Below are positions 31,596 through 43,079 of a stretch of 64,000 bases of DNA, piece after piece. Below the pieces are notes generated by a model. The model saw nothing but the letters and a program-made list of their open reading frames with translations. It was not told the DNA's origin and made no database searches. This DNA is from Lucinisca nassula. Lineage: Eukaryota > Mollusca > Bivalvia > Lucinida > Lucinidae. The translations under genes and the position numbers were made by a program. The stretch lies in contig OY757015.1 of assembly GCA_963580285.1 (NCBI GenBank), positions 148,736,082 to 148,800,081 on the forward strand, in the 5' to 3' direction. The first letter of the stretch is position 1. Each line of letters starts with the position of its first letter.

Positions 31596-32039
31596 TGTCG
31601 CGGATCCCGCGAATGTAATTCTGAATTACTGATCTGCTAATCTGTTATATTATTTTGTATTTTCTTAAATGTTTACAAGTCGCATTAATTTAGCTATTTT
31701 AACACTTTAAATACCTTTATGACAGGAAGGCTATTCAAGCAAAGTACTTAACGTCATAAGACGTTGTGTTCAATGACGCTGACGTCAAGAGTCATTATTA
31801 CGTTAGTAACAGAAAAAGACAGTAGTGCAAAGACATTATCAGCATATTAATTATAAAAGTACAATTTTAGACAGTCTGCTGAGAAGAAAATTCTCAACAC
31901 AGAGTTTGGATACTAGATGTCATCATTTGAGTATATAAGGTGCCTAAAATAATTTGATAAATGTATTTTATTTGACAATATTGATGTGACACTGTATAAA
32001 TATGGCAAACTTTTCTGTGTTCTTATGTGCTTCACCACA
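31596..32039 (+). repeat. BEL/Pao 1 3' LTR
   Basis: 444 bp, same ends as the 5' LTR, followed by the ACTGA target duplication. Contains a perfect palindromic CRE, TGACGTCA, at 31780-31787. Confidence 0.95.
31780..31787. promoter_or_regulatory. CRE-type site in the 3' LTR
   Basis: TGACGTCA, the CREB/ATF consensus. Probably the ancestral state for this element, since deletion of one base gives the TGAGTCA of the 5' LTR; direction of change is an inference. Confidence 0.45.
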
Positions 32040-32044
32040 ACTGA

Positions 32045-33049
32045 TAGTAAAATAAAATTATTTCTCGTCTATTTGTTTCTTCCTTCAATAAAATTCAATT
32101 TCTTTATCTGCATTCTAGTTTATCGACCAATGCAATTAATGAAGTAATGAACCTTTTTTTATTTTCCAGTCTGATTATTTCAAATGCGAAACTCTCCAGA
32201 AACATTTATGTTTCAGTTCATAAATTCAACACCCGATGAAGCTCCACGATGATATACATTCCAGTACATATTTTTTTTTAAATTTACCCTATCTATATCA
32301 AATTATTATCAAGACTATACAACAACATAAGTATTTTGTTCTTTACAAATTTGCAAATGAAACAGCCAGTTCAGTTTCTTCAGTGCCATATTAGCTTTAA
32401 TAACTGCCAACTGCTCGTGTTTCCCCTAAGCACCAACAGATCACGGCCCGACCTGCTGTATCTGACCAAAAAAAGAAGAGAAAGGGGCATAAATGGCTTA
32501 TTAGTCGTCCGATCGATGTTGTGTTTATGCGATTATTTCGTGTAGAAAAAAATGAATTGAGTGTCTAATTTCTTGCTGTTATTATAATTATATATTAAAC
32601 AGCGAATAAGCAGTGGAAGGAGGCAAATTAGATGTGTATCTTGGGTCACAAGGGCGTTTAACTGATATTGGCTTCTAGTTGGTCAAGGCCTACTGTCCTT
32701 GCAGTATGTATCAAATGTTATTTCTTCTGTTTCTACACTTCTGTTCATGTTGCTCCTTCTCCCCTGTCCCCGACTTTAATTTCCTCTACTATCTACTCAA
32801 TCTCTTTTCTTCCTTTCTCTGGGTGACGACACAAAATGACGCACAAGGATCGACATGTCGTTAAACCCAAAACAATCAATCTATCAATCGAACAAGCAGA
32901 CTCTGATCATGTAACTACTGATAACTTTTTTTCATTGACTTCAGGAGAACATCAATTATGATGTTGATATTGTACTATGTGCCAAGTGACCGCCTTGAAA
33001 ATAGCAGCGTGTGTGTTTTTCTACATCGAATTATGAAGTCGATATTACA
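32045..33049. other. Unassigned DNA with a possible SINE remnant
   Basis: No gene is seen. About 32640-32890 ends TCGACATGTCGTTAAACCCA AAACAATCAATC, a SINE-like tail of the GTTAAAC type, without a recognisable head. Confidence 0.5.
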
Positions 33050-33889
33050 AAATAGAGGTAAAGGCGATGATCAGGAATCGATACAATTAACCCACACCTC
33101 CCACCAGAGACAACAAAGGGAAAGCAACACGAATATGAAATAACTAGACCCTAATGGAAACATTACAAGCGGAAAGCCAAAGGCAGATACTTACAAGCAT
33201 TGGAACTGTCATTGAAAATGGCGGGGGCGCGGTGGGTGGGGGGGGGGCTTAAATCGATTTTACATTGCCACAATCCTCGCGCTTCTGTCGTGGCTTAGAC
33301 AAATAATCTGTTCAGTCCGCACAAAGGCATCCTAAGTATCTCATCAGTGCTACTTCTAAAACAATTACAGAGATGCAACAACGGTTAGGACTCGACAGCA
33401 TGTAATAACTGAAATGCTGGATCAAAAGATAACCAACAGTTACACTTCTGTGGGCCCAACCATAGACAGAGCATCAGCTACCAACCAACATTACCTAAAA
33501 TTAAATTTTAAGTAAAATAGAAACATATCTGTCATTGGCTTTCTGCTGGTGATGTTTCCGTGATACAATGATCAGGAATCGATACAATTAACCCACAGCC
33601 CCAATCAGAGACACCAAGGGAAAGAAACACAAACATGAAGCAACTAGACCCTAATGGAAACATCAATAGCGGAAAGCCAAAAGGACAGTTACTTTCCCAC
33701 TAAATGGCCAACTGTCTATCAAAATCAAAATAATTTAAGCGATACACACACTCAAAGACATGTCATAACAAAAATAAACCACAACAGAAGAACCGCGTTG
33801 GAACGGTCAGTGAAACGAATTCTCCTGGGGGATGCTTAAACCGATTTTACGTGGCCACAATCACTGGAACCGTCATATAATCTGATAAG
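33050..33889 (-). mobile_element. Two partial Penelope-like 3' regions
   Basis: 33050-33520 runs from the 3' terminus (GATGATCAGGAATCGATACA) through a G-rich stretch (33222-33247) into GGCCCAACCATAGACAGAGC. A second start at about 33566 (ACAATGATCAGGAATCGATA) runs to 33889. Both have the same orientation, so this is a tandem of truncated ends leading into the RT relic. Confidence 0.7.
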
Positions 33890-35400
33890 CGATCCACCGG
33901 CGTGCAATGAAAGAGGGAAGCAAAGTTATCAACCGCGATTTGGTCAACCAGCCTATCCCATTTCCAACTGACCATAACAACCGAGATTTTCACGCCTTGT
34001 TTCGATACATTTTAGGCATGAGGGCAAAGTGCACCCTTATTGTGTCATTCACTCATAAGGTATTGAACGCCAAACAAGTTTTTCCTCAAAAGTTGAGTAC
34101 AATGCTGTAATTCGGTACTTCGGGCAGTTACATCGAAAAAGAAGAGGTCGATGTCATCCAGATATAAGTTAGGCTGTATTTTTATTGACTTGCCCTCTCA
34201 CCGCGCATGCGGTTTATGTTTATACCGAGAATGATCTCACGAAATGGGATACTAAACTCATTGCAAGTATATATTTTTCTGAAATTCGGGTTCCGATAGG
34301 CCTTGATGCAGAAGAGATTAAAGTCTAACATTGAATTTAGAATCTAAATCAGAATAACGTCTATAAAACTTAGAAAAGGCTTTACGTAGTTTATGATACC
34401 GATAACCCTGATTAAGAAGTTTAGCTGTTGACAATGTATTACGATTGTTGAAGTCAGTTACATGGCTAGATACTCTGGCAAATCGAATTAATTGCGAAAT
34501 ATAAACACCATAGGATGGCGCACGAGGAACATGACCACTCAACAAAGGGAAATTTACACTTTCAAAATCAAAATCATCGCTTGTATCATACATCTTGCAA
34601 GAAACAAACCCATTTTCAATAGATAAATGATAATCCAAAACAGGGCTTCGGTATCAGAAGAATTTGCTTTATTGAACTGAAGTTCTGGCGTGGTGGGGGT
34701 GTAAGTTTGAATGATCAAACAATTGAAGTAGGTATTATCAATATTTAAAAGAAATCATCAAAATATCTTGGTTTAAACAATATTTTATTTCTAGCAAATA
34801 TCGTGTACAATTAAATACATTGGAACTGATAAATAGGATTTGACAGTAAGCCTCAGGCTTATAAATATCATCTCCTATCAAAATATCTTGAAGTCAAGTT
34901 AAAAGCTTAAATAATTTCAACGGGAAGGGACACCATGAAGACTCTTCATAACAAAACAAGAACAAATCAGCCACAAGGGGTGTGCAATTCGTACTCATCG
35001 GAATATCCATTAAATGTCTAAATATCTTAGTACCAAACCTTCTTATATAAATATTGTCAAGTAGAAAGTTAGAAAGGTGGGAGTATCACACACTTTCTGA
35101 CATGACCATAATATCATTTGTATGGTCTTCAGAAGTGATTAAAAGCATTTCTTACATTACATGGAAGATAATCTTCTCTCTAAAACGTCCATTCAACTAA
35201 AGCATTAAGCTTTTTCTTTTATGAGATCATAAAGCGTGGGAAAACATAAGTAGAAAAACTGTCTGGATTTCAATTTCTTTAAAACCTTATTTTTATAGAC
35301 CAAAACAGATTTCTCCCTGACCTCTCAAAGACTTTGTCACAATATTTAATCACATGTTTTTGATGGCAGTACAGCATGAAGTTAATAATTTAGAAAGTTC
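33890..35400 (-). pseudogene. Penelope-like reverse transcriptase relic, minus strand
   Basis: The C-terminal block is well kept in a 106-codon frame (34318-34638: GVYISQLIRFARVSSHV, GYRYHKLRKAFSKFYRRY). Upstream on the minus strand the RT motifs lie around 34750 (degraded YFDD) and 34980 (complement of GTATCGAATTGCACACC-like sequence), and N-terminal parts run to about 35400. About 33945-34205 is not RT-like and may be a separate insertion or a diverged segment. Confidence 0.65.
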
Positions 35401-35409
35401 AGTGCTGGT

Positions 35410-35470
35410 TTTGTTTGTTTGATTTGGGGGTTTAACGTCCTCGTCAACACAGTATAGGAGTCATAAAAAA
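35410..35470 (-). mobile_element. SINE-A tail fragment
   Basis: TTTGTTTGATTTGGGGGTTT with AACGTCCTCGTCAACACAGT, then the homology ends. Confidence 0.6.
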
Positions 35471-35554
35471 GTTTGAAGTTGCAATAAACTGTTCTTTCTA
35501 CGGTCTACTCATATAACGTATAAAGCTTGTCTTGGCCTTCTGTAACACATACAT

Positions 35555-36137
35555 CAATCGCCCCCGCCAATCAAGGCTTTGAGAAAATATATTGGGCTGC
35601 ATAATGCTTCCATGCAGAGCTGAATCCGACCCCACACGAGTACTAGTAGACCGCTAAGAAGGTCTTAGCCTACCCAGGCAAAGTGGTGCGATTCGGCTCG
35701 TCCATGCATATAAACCCATTTGGTTTCATTGGGCGGTAGATATTGCTCACATGTCAATGCATCTCAATGCCGGGTTAAAGCCCCGCACAATTGCTTTATG
35801 ATAACATACCCGTGCAACATAGTGCATTTTTTCACATCTCCAAAATGGCCATTTTCTGATGAAAATCCTTGATATGTTTCTTATTAATACTACAAACATA
35901 GGTTGTGGCTGCTCGTTAGAACCGCCTCATTGAGGCGGTTCTAACGGGTACCCACAACCTGTCTTGGAGCAAAAATAAGAAAAATAATGTATAACCCCCG
36001 TAAACCCCAGTTTTCTCTATATATAGTGGGGTGTGGGGGGGGGGGTCTTCATTTCACGGACTTGTTCGCGTGATGGAAGCAACATCTCTAAAATTGCCAA
36101 AATAGTGTTGACGGGGACGTTAAGCCTAAAAAACAAA
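35555..36137 (+). mobile_element. SINE-A copy split by a MITE-A
   Basis: The left part ends CCCCGCACAATTG (35793) and the right part resumes GAAGCAACATCTCTAAAATT (36076) and ends AGTGTTGACGGGGACGTTAA GCCTAAAAAACAAACAA. The join is the usual SINE-A sequence, which defines the MITE borders. Confidence 0.85.
35794..36075 (+). mobile_element. MITE-A, full copy inside SINE-A
   Basis: Ends are CTTTATGATAACATACCCGT and, reversed, CATCACGCGAACAAGTCCGT. Central hairpin is about 35895-35958; the second module at 36000-36050 ends in a run of ten G. Length is 282 bp. No target duplication longer than one base can be seen. Confidence 0.88.
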
Positions 36138-37230
36138 CAAACACATACAGCAAATGTGTTGGCTGAATGACAGATGTTGTCATTAACTAGAGACCTCACT
36201 TCGGCAAAAGGCTGTAGTTCAGAGGCCTTGCTGAAGAGTGTTAATAGAGTGGAGCAAGCAAAGAACGACATTGTTAGCGGCCTGCTGGAGCCAAAACATA
36301 CTACTTATGAAATGCTTTAATACCTAGTTTAAGGTGACATAAAGACGTTATATGTATGGGAGGCAATAAGTTAGTATTTTGAGAACAGAAGGAAATGCGT
36401 TTGCTTTATCAAAATCGATTTCAGTTAGCCATGTGTCCCGTTTTTGGGTTTCCGTATTTGTTTGTTTGTTTGTTTGATTGCTTTGTAGTTTTACGACCCT
36501 GTTAACACTTTTTAGGTCATATCGAGTCGGGAAGTTTACCTTACCACACATCCTGGACAAGCTCATGCATAAACGCGGTGCTCATTCTTTCGCAAGAGCT
36601 TCTTGAATCAGTTGAATCAACGGAAGGGAGAGAATGGCCGGGAAAAGATTTCATAATCAATCTCAACGAAAGTTCCCGAGAGGAATTCTGACTACACACT
36701 CCTATTCGTTGGTGCCGGGGCTGCACTGCGTTTTTGAAGTACCAGTGACGCCAGCGAAGAACAGGCGAGCATCCGTGGCACTTTAAGAAATTATTAGTCA
36801 AACTAACACGTCATCAGTTTGTCTTCAAAAAAGTATGTTTTTGAAGATAAAACGACTAAGTATAAGTCGCTTTGACTAGTTATTTTATTCAAGTAATTTT
36901 TATTCATTTCATTTGAAAAGTCAGTTCGAACAGTACCCGTACAATTTACAATTACAGGATTTGAAAACTACTAATCATCTGTTATTTCTTTCGGTGCGAC
37001 GCTAGCCTTTCCTTTGGCGGAACTCTGACCTTTTTAAAGCCTCCTCGGTCAGACGGGCACTGGCTATGGAACACGATCTGCGAGCCGGAATTGACCACGT
37101 TCCATAGCTTTTGGAGGGTCATTCGAAATTACTGCAACTTTCTTTATTACACCATGTCTGATGCAAGAGGGGTGCATCGGCCCCGGTGTATCCCTCCATG
37201 CTAAAACATTTTAGAATTGGGAAAACCAAT
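36138..37230. other. Unassigned DNA
   Basis: No gene is recognised. Minor items are a SINE-A tail-like piece at about 36475-36535 (GATTGCTTTGTAGTTTTACG...), a small perfect hairpin GTCTTCAAAAA/TTTTTGAAGA at about 36821-36847, and a (GTTT)n tract near 36460. Confidence 0.55.
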
Positions 37231-37381
37231 CCTGGACATGGTCTAGGGGTGACCTCTAAGTGCTTAGAGCGCCCGGTTGCCAGTCGCGGGGATCCGAATG
37301 TTGCAGACACCTGCAAGTATCGAAACACGCGACCTCCGATCAACAGTCAGATGCGCATCCGACGGAGCTACCGAGGTCAGT
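37231..37381 (-). mobile_element. SINE-B head fragment
   Basis: The minus strand reads CTGACCTCGGTAGCTCCGTC with GGATGCGCATCTGACT, then GCGTGTTTCGATACTTGC. The body and tail of SINE-B are missing. Confidence 0.7.
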
Positions 37382-38330
37382 ATCCCAATGGAGATAACCA
37401 TAAGTTCATAACACTGTGAGGCCTATGCTAAAAAAAGAAAAAAACTCTGACATTCAGAACGTCAGTCCTAGACTGGTAAAGAGTAATGATGAAAAATAAC
37501 AGATAATTGCATAATCACCGAGGCTGTCATTGGTCCAGAATAAAACAAATATCCGCCTCAGAAACAAAAATAACCAGAGCCTTACCACAAAGGCGAGTAA
37601 CTAAGGCTCAGGCGAGCCTGCGCATGCACACCTTTGCTACTCGCTGACATGCACTGGAGACCTGGCGCTAGCTACATGCAAGAAATTATGCGCCTAGTCT
37701 TTTATTAGTTTGCGCAGACTCAAGTGTGCATTTTCTGGTCGCGTATGCGAAAAATGTCCTATTCGCGTGAACCGGCCTCGGATTGTTTTATTCCATTTTC
37801 GGTCTCCAAGAAAAACTCATTAAGAAACGTGTCTCTTTTTCTGCAGTTCCATGCACTTGGGAATTCGCTTGGCGTTTGAAATAATGGGATTGTGCGAAAA
37901 GCTCTAAGAGCTCTACACCAAATTATTTCCATTTTACATTGCATTTACAAGCGCGCGAAGGCCATGGAATGAACATTAACCCATATAGATGCCAAGCGGC
38001 CTTTTTGTGGTAGGTTGGCAAAGAGTAGGGACCCAGATCAGACGCTGCAGAACACGTTGTCTTATCTGGACTACACTATTTGCTGAAAGAACATACATTT
38101 TGTAAAACTTACCACCAACAAAAATGACACCCCTATAATTGAAAATGGACCACTACAAAAGTATTAGGTGGAAGATTCCATTGTCATATAAGGGTATAAA
38201 ATGATTATATAGGCGAACATCAAGCGCTCGAACACCTTTGGGACCATACATTGTAACATTTGTCCGAGACATCAATGGTTTGCGTCACTGAGGATGCGAG
38301 TCATTAAAACACCAGCCAAACTTATTTCAG
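37382..38330. other. Unassigned DNA with an extended Hairpin-B copy
   Basis: A Hairpin-B copy lies at about 38004-38130. It has outer arms TTTTGTGGTAGGTT / AACTTACCACCAACAAAA, longer than in other copies, and an eroded core (CAGATCAGACGCTGCAGAAC). No gene is seen. Confidence 0.6.
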
Positions 38331-39350
38331 GGTGAGATCGATATCTTCTTGTTCCATGTAATTGCCCTCTAGAAAGATACACTTGGACCAACGCTGTTCC
38401 AGTGCCCTCAGCCTAGAACTGAATGCCGCCCCGAATTCGTCGTTGGACCGGAAATGACGTCCACGGATATCCTATTTCAAGTTTGGGAATAGGAAATAGT
38501 CACTGGGAGCTAAGTCTGGAGAATAGGCGGGGTTTGGTATTAGCTCGAACCCATTCCGCTCAATAGCATTCATTGCTATTTTGCAAGTGTGGATTCTTGC
38601 GTTGTCCTGTTGGAGCAGAATCTCTTTGGAAAGTTTCTCTCGGCATTTTTCGCGGATCGCAGTTCTCAGTTGGTCGAGCAAATTTGCATATTAAGCACCT
38701 GTTATTGTACTTTTCTTTGCTAGAAGCCCAACCTAGAAAGTCTAACATAATAGCACTTAATGCGTCCCAAAATACAGTTGCCATCACCTTGCCTGCAGAG
38801 TCTTTGGCCTCGGCAACCCCGCCACTACCTACTGGGGACTTTGGGTTTTATTCTCTTGCTCATAATAATGAACCCATGTGGCATCTACAGTTACAGACGT
38901 GAAAGAAAATCATCTTCCTTTAACTTAAACCGCTTCAACAATGCGCTGGATACTGATGCTCTGGTTGCATTTTGCTCGTCACTGAAGGATTTTGGGTTGA
39001 CTTCCTCATACCTAAGCGATCATGTAAAATTGTTGAGATGCTACCATGTGAAATGTGTAATGCATTCGCTTTTACTTCCACGTTAATTCGCGTATCAAAG
39101 TTGACCAGATCCTGTACGTTGTTACACATTTCTTCATCGGTGGCATCTGATAGGCGTCCAGACCTCTTTTTTTTCTTCCTAAAACGTTCTACCGCATTTG
39201 AATTCCCCAAGCCAGAATTTAACTTGTGCATACTATGGTGCCGAAGACCCATCAGTGATCAACTCGCAATGTATTTCCTGACCTGTTTTACCTTTCAAAT
39301 GCAAGGCACAGTACTCAGCTTTTGACGAAAAGCTTGCTTTTACATCGCTA
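38331..39350 (-). pseudogene. mariner transposase relic 2
   Basis: Pieces in correct mariner order on the minus strand: N-terminal GKTGQEIHCELI near 39280, then KFWLGEFK. RSGRLSDATDEEM and GSISTILHDRLGMRK (helix-turn-helix region) lie in 38935-39252. The catalytic segment is LLQQDNARIHT (second Asp) and the third-Asp region NPAYSPDLAPSDYFLFPNLK (38472-38681), with a C-terminal RALEQRWSKCIFLEGNYME near 38370. Several frame changes and stops between them. Both visible catalytic motifs keep their Asp residues, so decay here is mainly by frameshift. The terminal inverted repeats were not found. Confidence 0.85.
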
Positions 39351-39589
39351 GCCCAGTCTGACGTTCAATATCTTATGAGTGAATAACACGATAAGGGTGC
39401 AATTTTGACCTTGTTAACAATTCCGTTTATTATGATCACCCCTTGTAACTTGACTTTCAAGGGCCACTGATGAGACCTAATTGGTCGAAACTAGTTAGTC
39501 TGCCCAGAAACAACTTATATACTCTACAGTTTTCAGCTCTGTTCTGTAGTCCTTGCTTCCAAAGGTTACGATTACAGGGTGTACATTAT

Positions 39590-39860
39590 TTGGTTTATTT
39601 CTGCTCCAAGACATACATAGTTGGTACTCGTTTCCAACACATATACACCGACATAGATCCTTTTCTATGTTCTCGAATTCATTAACTTGCAGGAATTGTA
39701 TTGTATACATCATCTTCTGGATAAAATATGTTTAAACTAAGCACCGACAACCTATATTTTGAGTATAAATAATTCAAATATCACAATTTTACATCAGAAA
39801 ATAACCGTTTTGGAGATAAGAAAGAATGCACTTTCTTGCACACCATGCACACCAGACAAG
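39590..39860. mobile_element. Broken MITE-A
   Basis: TTATTTCTGCTCCAAGACAT on the left and CACCGACAACCTATATTTTG ... CATCAGAAAATAACCGTTTT on the right, separated by about 100 unrelated bases (39636-39737) in place of the hairpin centre. Confidence 0.6.
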
Positions 39861-40093
39861 GAAATCCGTGATTTTACCCTGGGATAAAAATTTATGTTCT
39901 GACCCTGATGTTCCAACCCAGGCAACTAACATAAATGCGCTTCAATTCTATTCAACTGTCGGAACTACTTCCGCACTCCTTTTATTTTGTAAACAATAGC
40001 CTCGGTTCCGCTCAGCACGGTCATCCCTCGGGTTGGAAACGCTCATCTACAACAGAACCCCATATCAGATTCTTATAATGTCAAATGGATGTG

Positions 40094-40241
40094 TTAAAGG
40101 CACACGTCGCTAAGGCAACGTTAAATCAACGTCGGTGCAACGTCATGACGTTACATCGACTAGATGTGACGTTACTTGAACGTCATGACGTTGTACCGAC
40201 GTTGATGTGAAGTCACAATTACGCCATGTGCCTGCTGGGGT
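40094..40241. repeat. Palindromic repeat rich in AACGTCATGACGTT
   Basis: Two perfect 14-base palindromes AACGTCATGACGTT flank TACATCGACTAGATGTGACG, and the outer sequence (GTCGGTGCAACGTC ... TTGTACCGACGTTG) is also inverted. Bounded by GGCACACGTCGC on the left and GCCATGTGCCTGCTGGGG on the right, so it may be a foldback element. A related end is at about 21145-21185. Confidence 0.65.
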
Positions 40242-40489
40242 GTCTTTGTAACAGAACTCTACTAAAATCCAAGGAAGAAAGTAGCTTGTCGTGTTGCGTC
40301 CATACGCTCTTCAAATATTTACGAGTTCTGGTAATTAAAATGATTCAAATATTGAAAACTGGCAAACAAACTAGTTAAATTGAATACAGTAGAAACTGGT
40401 AACTATAAAATGGGCCACATTATAAGTAAACGTGTTTTGCCATTTGCAAAACAACGGTGCAGAGCAGCCGGCTTTCTAGTCTTAACATA

Positions 40490-40655
40490 TTGTGTGGGTT
40501 CTCGTTAGAACCGCCTCGTTGATTGAGGCGGTTCTAACGAGTACCCACAATATATATATATTTTGTTCAAAAAGAAGGAATATAATGTATAACCTAATTT
40601 TCTCCTTATAAGGTGGGGTTTACTGGGATATTCTTTCGCGGACAAGTCTATGTAT
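40490..40655 (+). mobile_element. MITE-A, right two-thirds
   Basis: Central hairpin at about 40492-40550, with an extra GATT in its loop (CCTCGTTGATTGAGG), then the second module and an eroded right end TTTCGCGGACAAGTCTATG. Confidence 0.7.
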
Positions 40656-41643
40656 CCATGAAAAGCCTTTAATGTAGTTTGCAGAAGCAATTTTATTTAT
40701 GTTTCGTTTCATCTTAACGTAGGTTGTCGGTTCCTTAGTGCAACATGATATGGAAAGATCTAACATACGTTTTCATCTTAACCCATTGTATACTGGTGAA
40801 CTCTTCCATTGCTATATGCTGGACAAGTCCATCTATCATAAAAAGGGGTGGCAGGCCTATTTTTTTTAGTTTTAATTCTGTTTTTCAAGGAAAATGCTGC
40901 TAGCAAATAGTGCAGGCCCTGATCAGACGCCTCTGCGGCGTCTGATCTTGGCCTGCACTGTTTGCCAAGGTACCCCTTTAAACCGCATGCAATGGGTAAA
41001 ACTGTCAACTCCTCTCCAATTGAAAGATAACGTCGCATGCCTTAAGATGTTCCTTATCTGAAACTCTGTTTTAATCAATTCAATACAAGTAATAAGTCGC
41101 TGGCTGTTAGTTTATCGAGAAAATTGATCATAATATCATCTCGCTTACTTTGTCACAGGTGGTGGAAAAGGGCATGGCTCGAACCAAGGGCCTCTCGTAT
41201 ACCGTGCGAACACTACCGACTGTTATGTAGGTAGGCAGAATTTATCGAGGGTAACTACATTTAGCGTATAAGTTAATAAATCTTCCATAAGTGTTTGTTT
41301 GCTTGGTTTGAGGCTTAACGTTCCCGTCAACACTGAATAGGTCATTTTGGAGACGATGCTTCCAATTTTGTGGGGCTTTTACCCGACATTGAGATGAAGC
41401 TCTGCCGCCCAATGAAACCAAAAGGGTTTATATGCACGGACGGTCCAACTCGCACCACCTTTCCTGGGCATGCTTAGACCCTCTAAGCGGTTTACCAGTA
41501 CTCACAGGTGGTTGGTTTCAGCTCTGCGTGGAAGCATCATGCAGCCCATCTATTTCTTCAAGCCCCGATGGGTGGTGGCCGCTTCCATAAGTGTAGCTCA
41601 TCATCCATGATGCCCTCAAGTTAGAGGCCGGTTGTTCCATCAT
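40522..41643. repeat. Tandem duplication, copy 1
   Basis: Direct copy of 41646-42782. It starts in the loop of a MITE-A hairpin and ends after AGGCCGGTTGTTCCATCA. It includes a MITE-A half, a Hairpin-B copy (about 40895-40985) and a SINE-A (about 41298-41582). Confidence 0.92.
41298..41582 (-). mobile_element. SINE-A in duplication copy 1
   Basis: Landmarks TTTGAGGCTTAACGTTCCCG and GCGTGGAAGCATCATGCAGC. Lacks the ATGACATCTCAAGCC stretch present in copy 2. Confidence 0.85.
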
Positions 41644-41645
41644 TA

Positions 41646-42782
41646 ATTGAGGCGGTTCTAACGAGTACCCACAATATATATATTTTGTTCAAAAATAAGG
41701 AATATAATGTATAACCTAATTTTCTCCTTATAAGGTGGGGTTTACTGGGGTGTTCTTTCGCGGACAAGTCTATGTATCAATGAAAAGCCTATAATGTAGT
41801 TTGCAGAAGCAATTTTATTTATTTTTCGTTTCATCTTAACGTAGGTCGGTTCCTTAGTGCAACATGATATGGAAAGATCTAACATACGTTTTCATCTTAA
41901 CCCATTGTATACTGGTGAACTCTTCCATTGCTATATGCTGGACAAGTCCATCTATCATAAAAAGGGGTGGCAGGCCTATTTTTTAGTTTTCATTCTGTTT
42001 TTTTTTTTCAAGGCAAATGCTGCTAGCAAACAGTGCAGGCCCTGATCAGACGCCTCTGCGGCGTCTGATCTGGGCCTGCACTGTGTGCCAAGGTACCCCT
42101 TTAAACCGCATGAAATGGGTTAAACTGTCAACTCCTCTCCAATTGAAAGATAACGTCGCATGCCTTAAGATGTTCCTTATCTGAAACTCTGTTTTAATCA
42201 ATTCAATACAAACAATATGTCGCTGCCTGTTAGTTTATCGAGAAAATTGATCAAAATATCATTTCGCTTTCTATGTCACGGGGGAGGGGGGGGGGGATAG
42301 CATGCCTCGAACCAATGGCCTCTCGCATACCGTGCGAACACTACCGACTGTTACGTAGGTAGGCAGAATTTATCGAGGGTAACTACATTTAGCGTATAAG
42401 TTTATTAATCTTCCATAACTGTTTGTTTGTTGGATTTGAGGTTTAACGTTCCCGTCAACACTGAACAGGTCATTTTGGAGACGTTGCTTCCAATTTTGTG
42501 GGACTTTTACCCGACATTGAGATGAAATGACATCTCAAGCCCTGCGGCCCAATGAAACCAATAGGGTTTATATGCATGAACGGTCCAACTCGCACCACCT
42601 TTCCTGGGCATGCTTAGACCCTCTAAGCGGTTTACAAGTACTCACAGGTGGTTGGTTTCAGCTCTGCGTGGAAGCATCATGCAGCCCATCTATTTCTTCG
42701 AGCCCCGATTGGCGGTGGCCGCTTCCATAAGTTTAGCTCATCATCCATGATGCCCTCAAGTTAGAGGCCGGTTGTTCCATCA
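41646..42782. repeat. Tandem duplication, copy 2
   Basis: Starts ATTGAGGCGGTTCTAACGAG and ends AGGCCGGTTGTTCCATCA. Differences from copy 1 include small indels (a T-run at 41998, a G-run at 42283) and scattered substitutions. Confidence 0.92.
42423..42722 (-). mobile_element. SINE-A in duplication copy 2
   Basis: Complete landmarks, with GACATTGAGATGAAATGACA and CCTCTAAGCGGTTTACAAGT. Partner of 41298-41582. Confidence 0.85.
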
Positions 42783-43079
42783 AATACGTAGATGGTAGGG
42801 GCCCATTAACGGCAACGAATGTACAGAATCGAATATTTAAGCCCCTTAAGCCCCACATTTATAAGCCATAGTTTGCTTTCAAAACTTTTGAAAGTGGTTC
42901 GGTGAGCTTGAACCCAAACAGGATATCACGAAAGTTGTCTCCCCTTTGAAAATGATTTAAATGAGTGAGCTGTACTTGTCATCAAGAATTCGTCGTTTAA
43001 CTTTCATTTTGCTTAAGATTTATAGACGATCAAAGTTGAAGGGAGATATGCCTACAGCTGGGGAGAAAAATGCGCCAAT

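Larger units (their letters stand above)
25331..32039 (+). mobile_element. BEL/Pao LTR retrotransposon 1, complete but inactive
   Basis: 6,709 bp with two 444-bp LTRs (TG...CA), a 5-bp target duplication, a primer-binding site, gag-pol in the order Gag, protease, RT, RNase H, integrase, and a purine tract. The LTRs differ at about 14 positions (roughly 3 per cent by eye), so the insertion is fairly recent. Coding capacity is lost through at least four frame changes, several stops and a nested Penelope-like tail at 29296-29403. Confidence 0.95.

Noticed and set aside
35895..35958. Rho-independent terminators at the strong hairpins
   Set aside because: The hairpins are MITE interiors in eukaryotic DNA, without consistent U-tracts or upstream genes.
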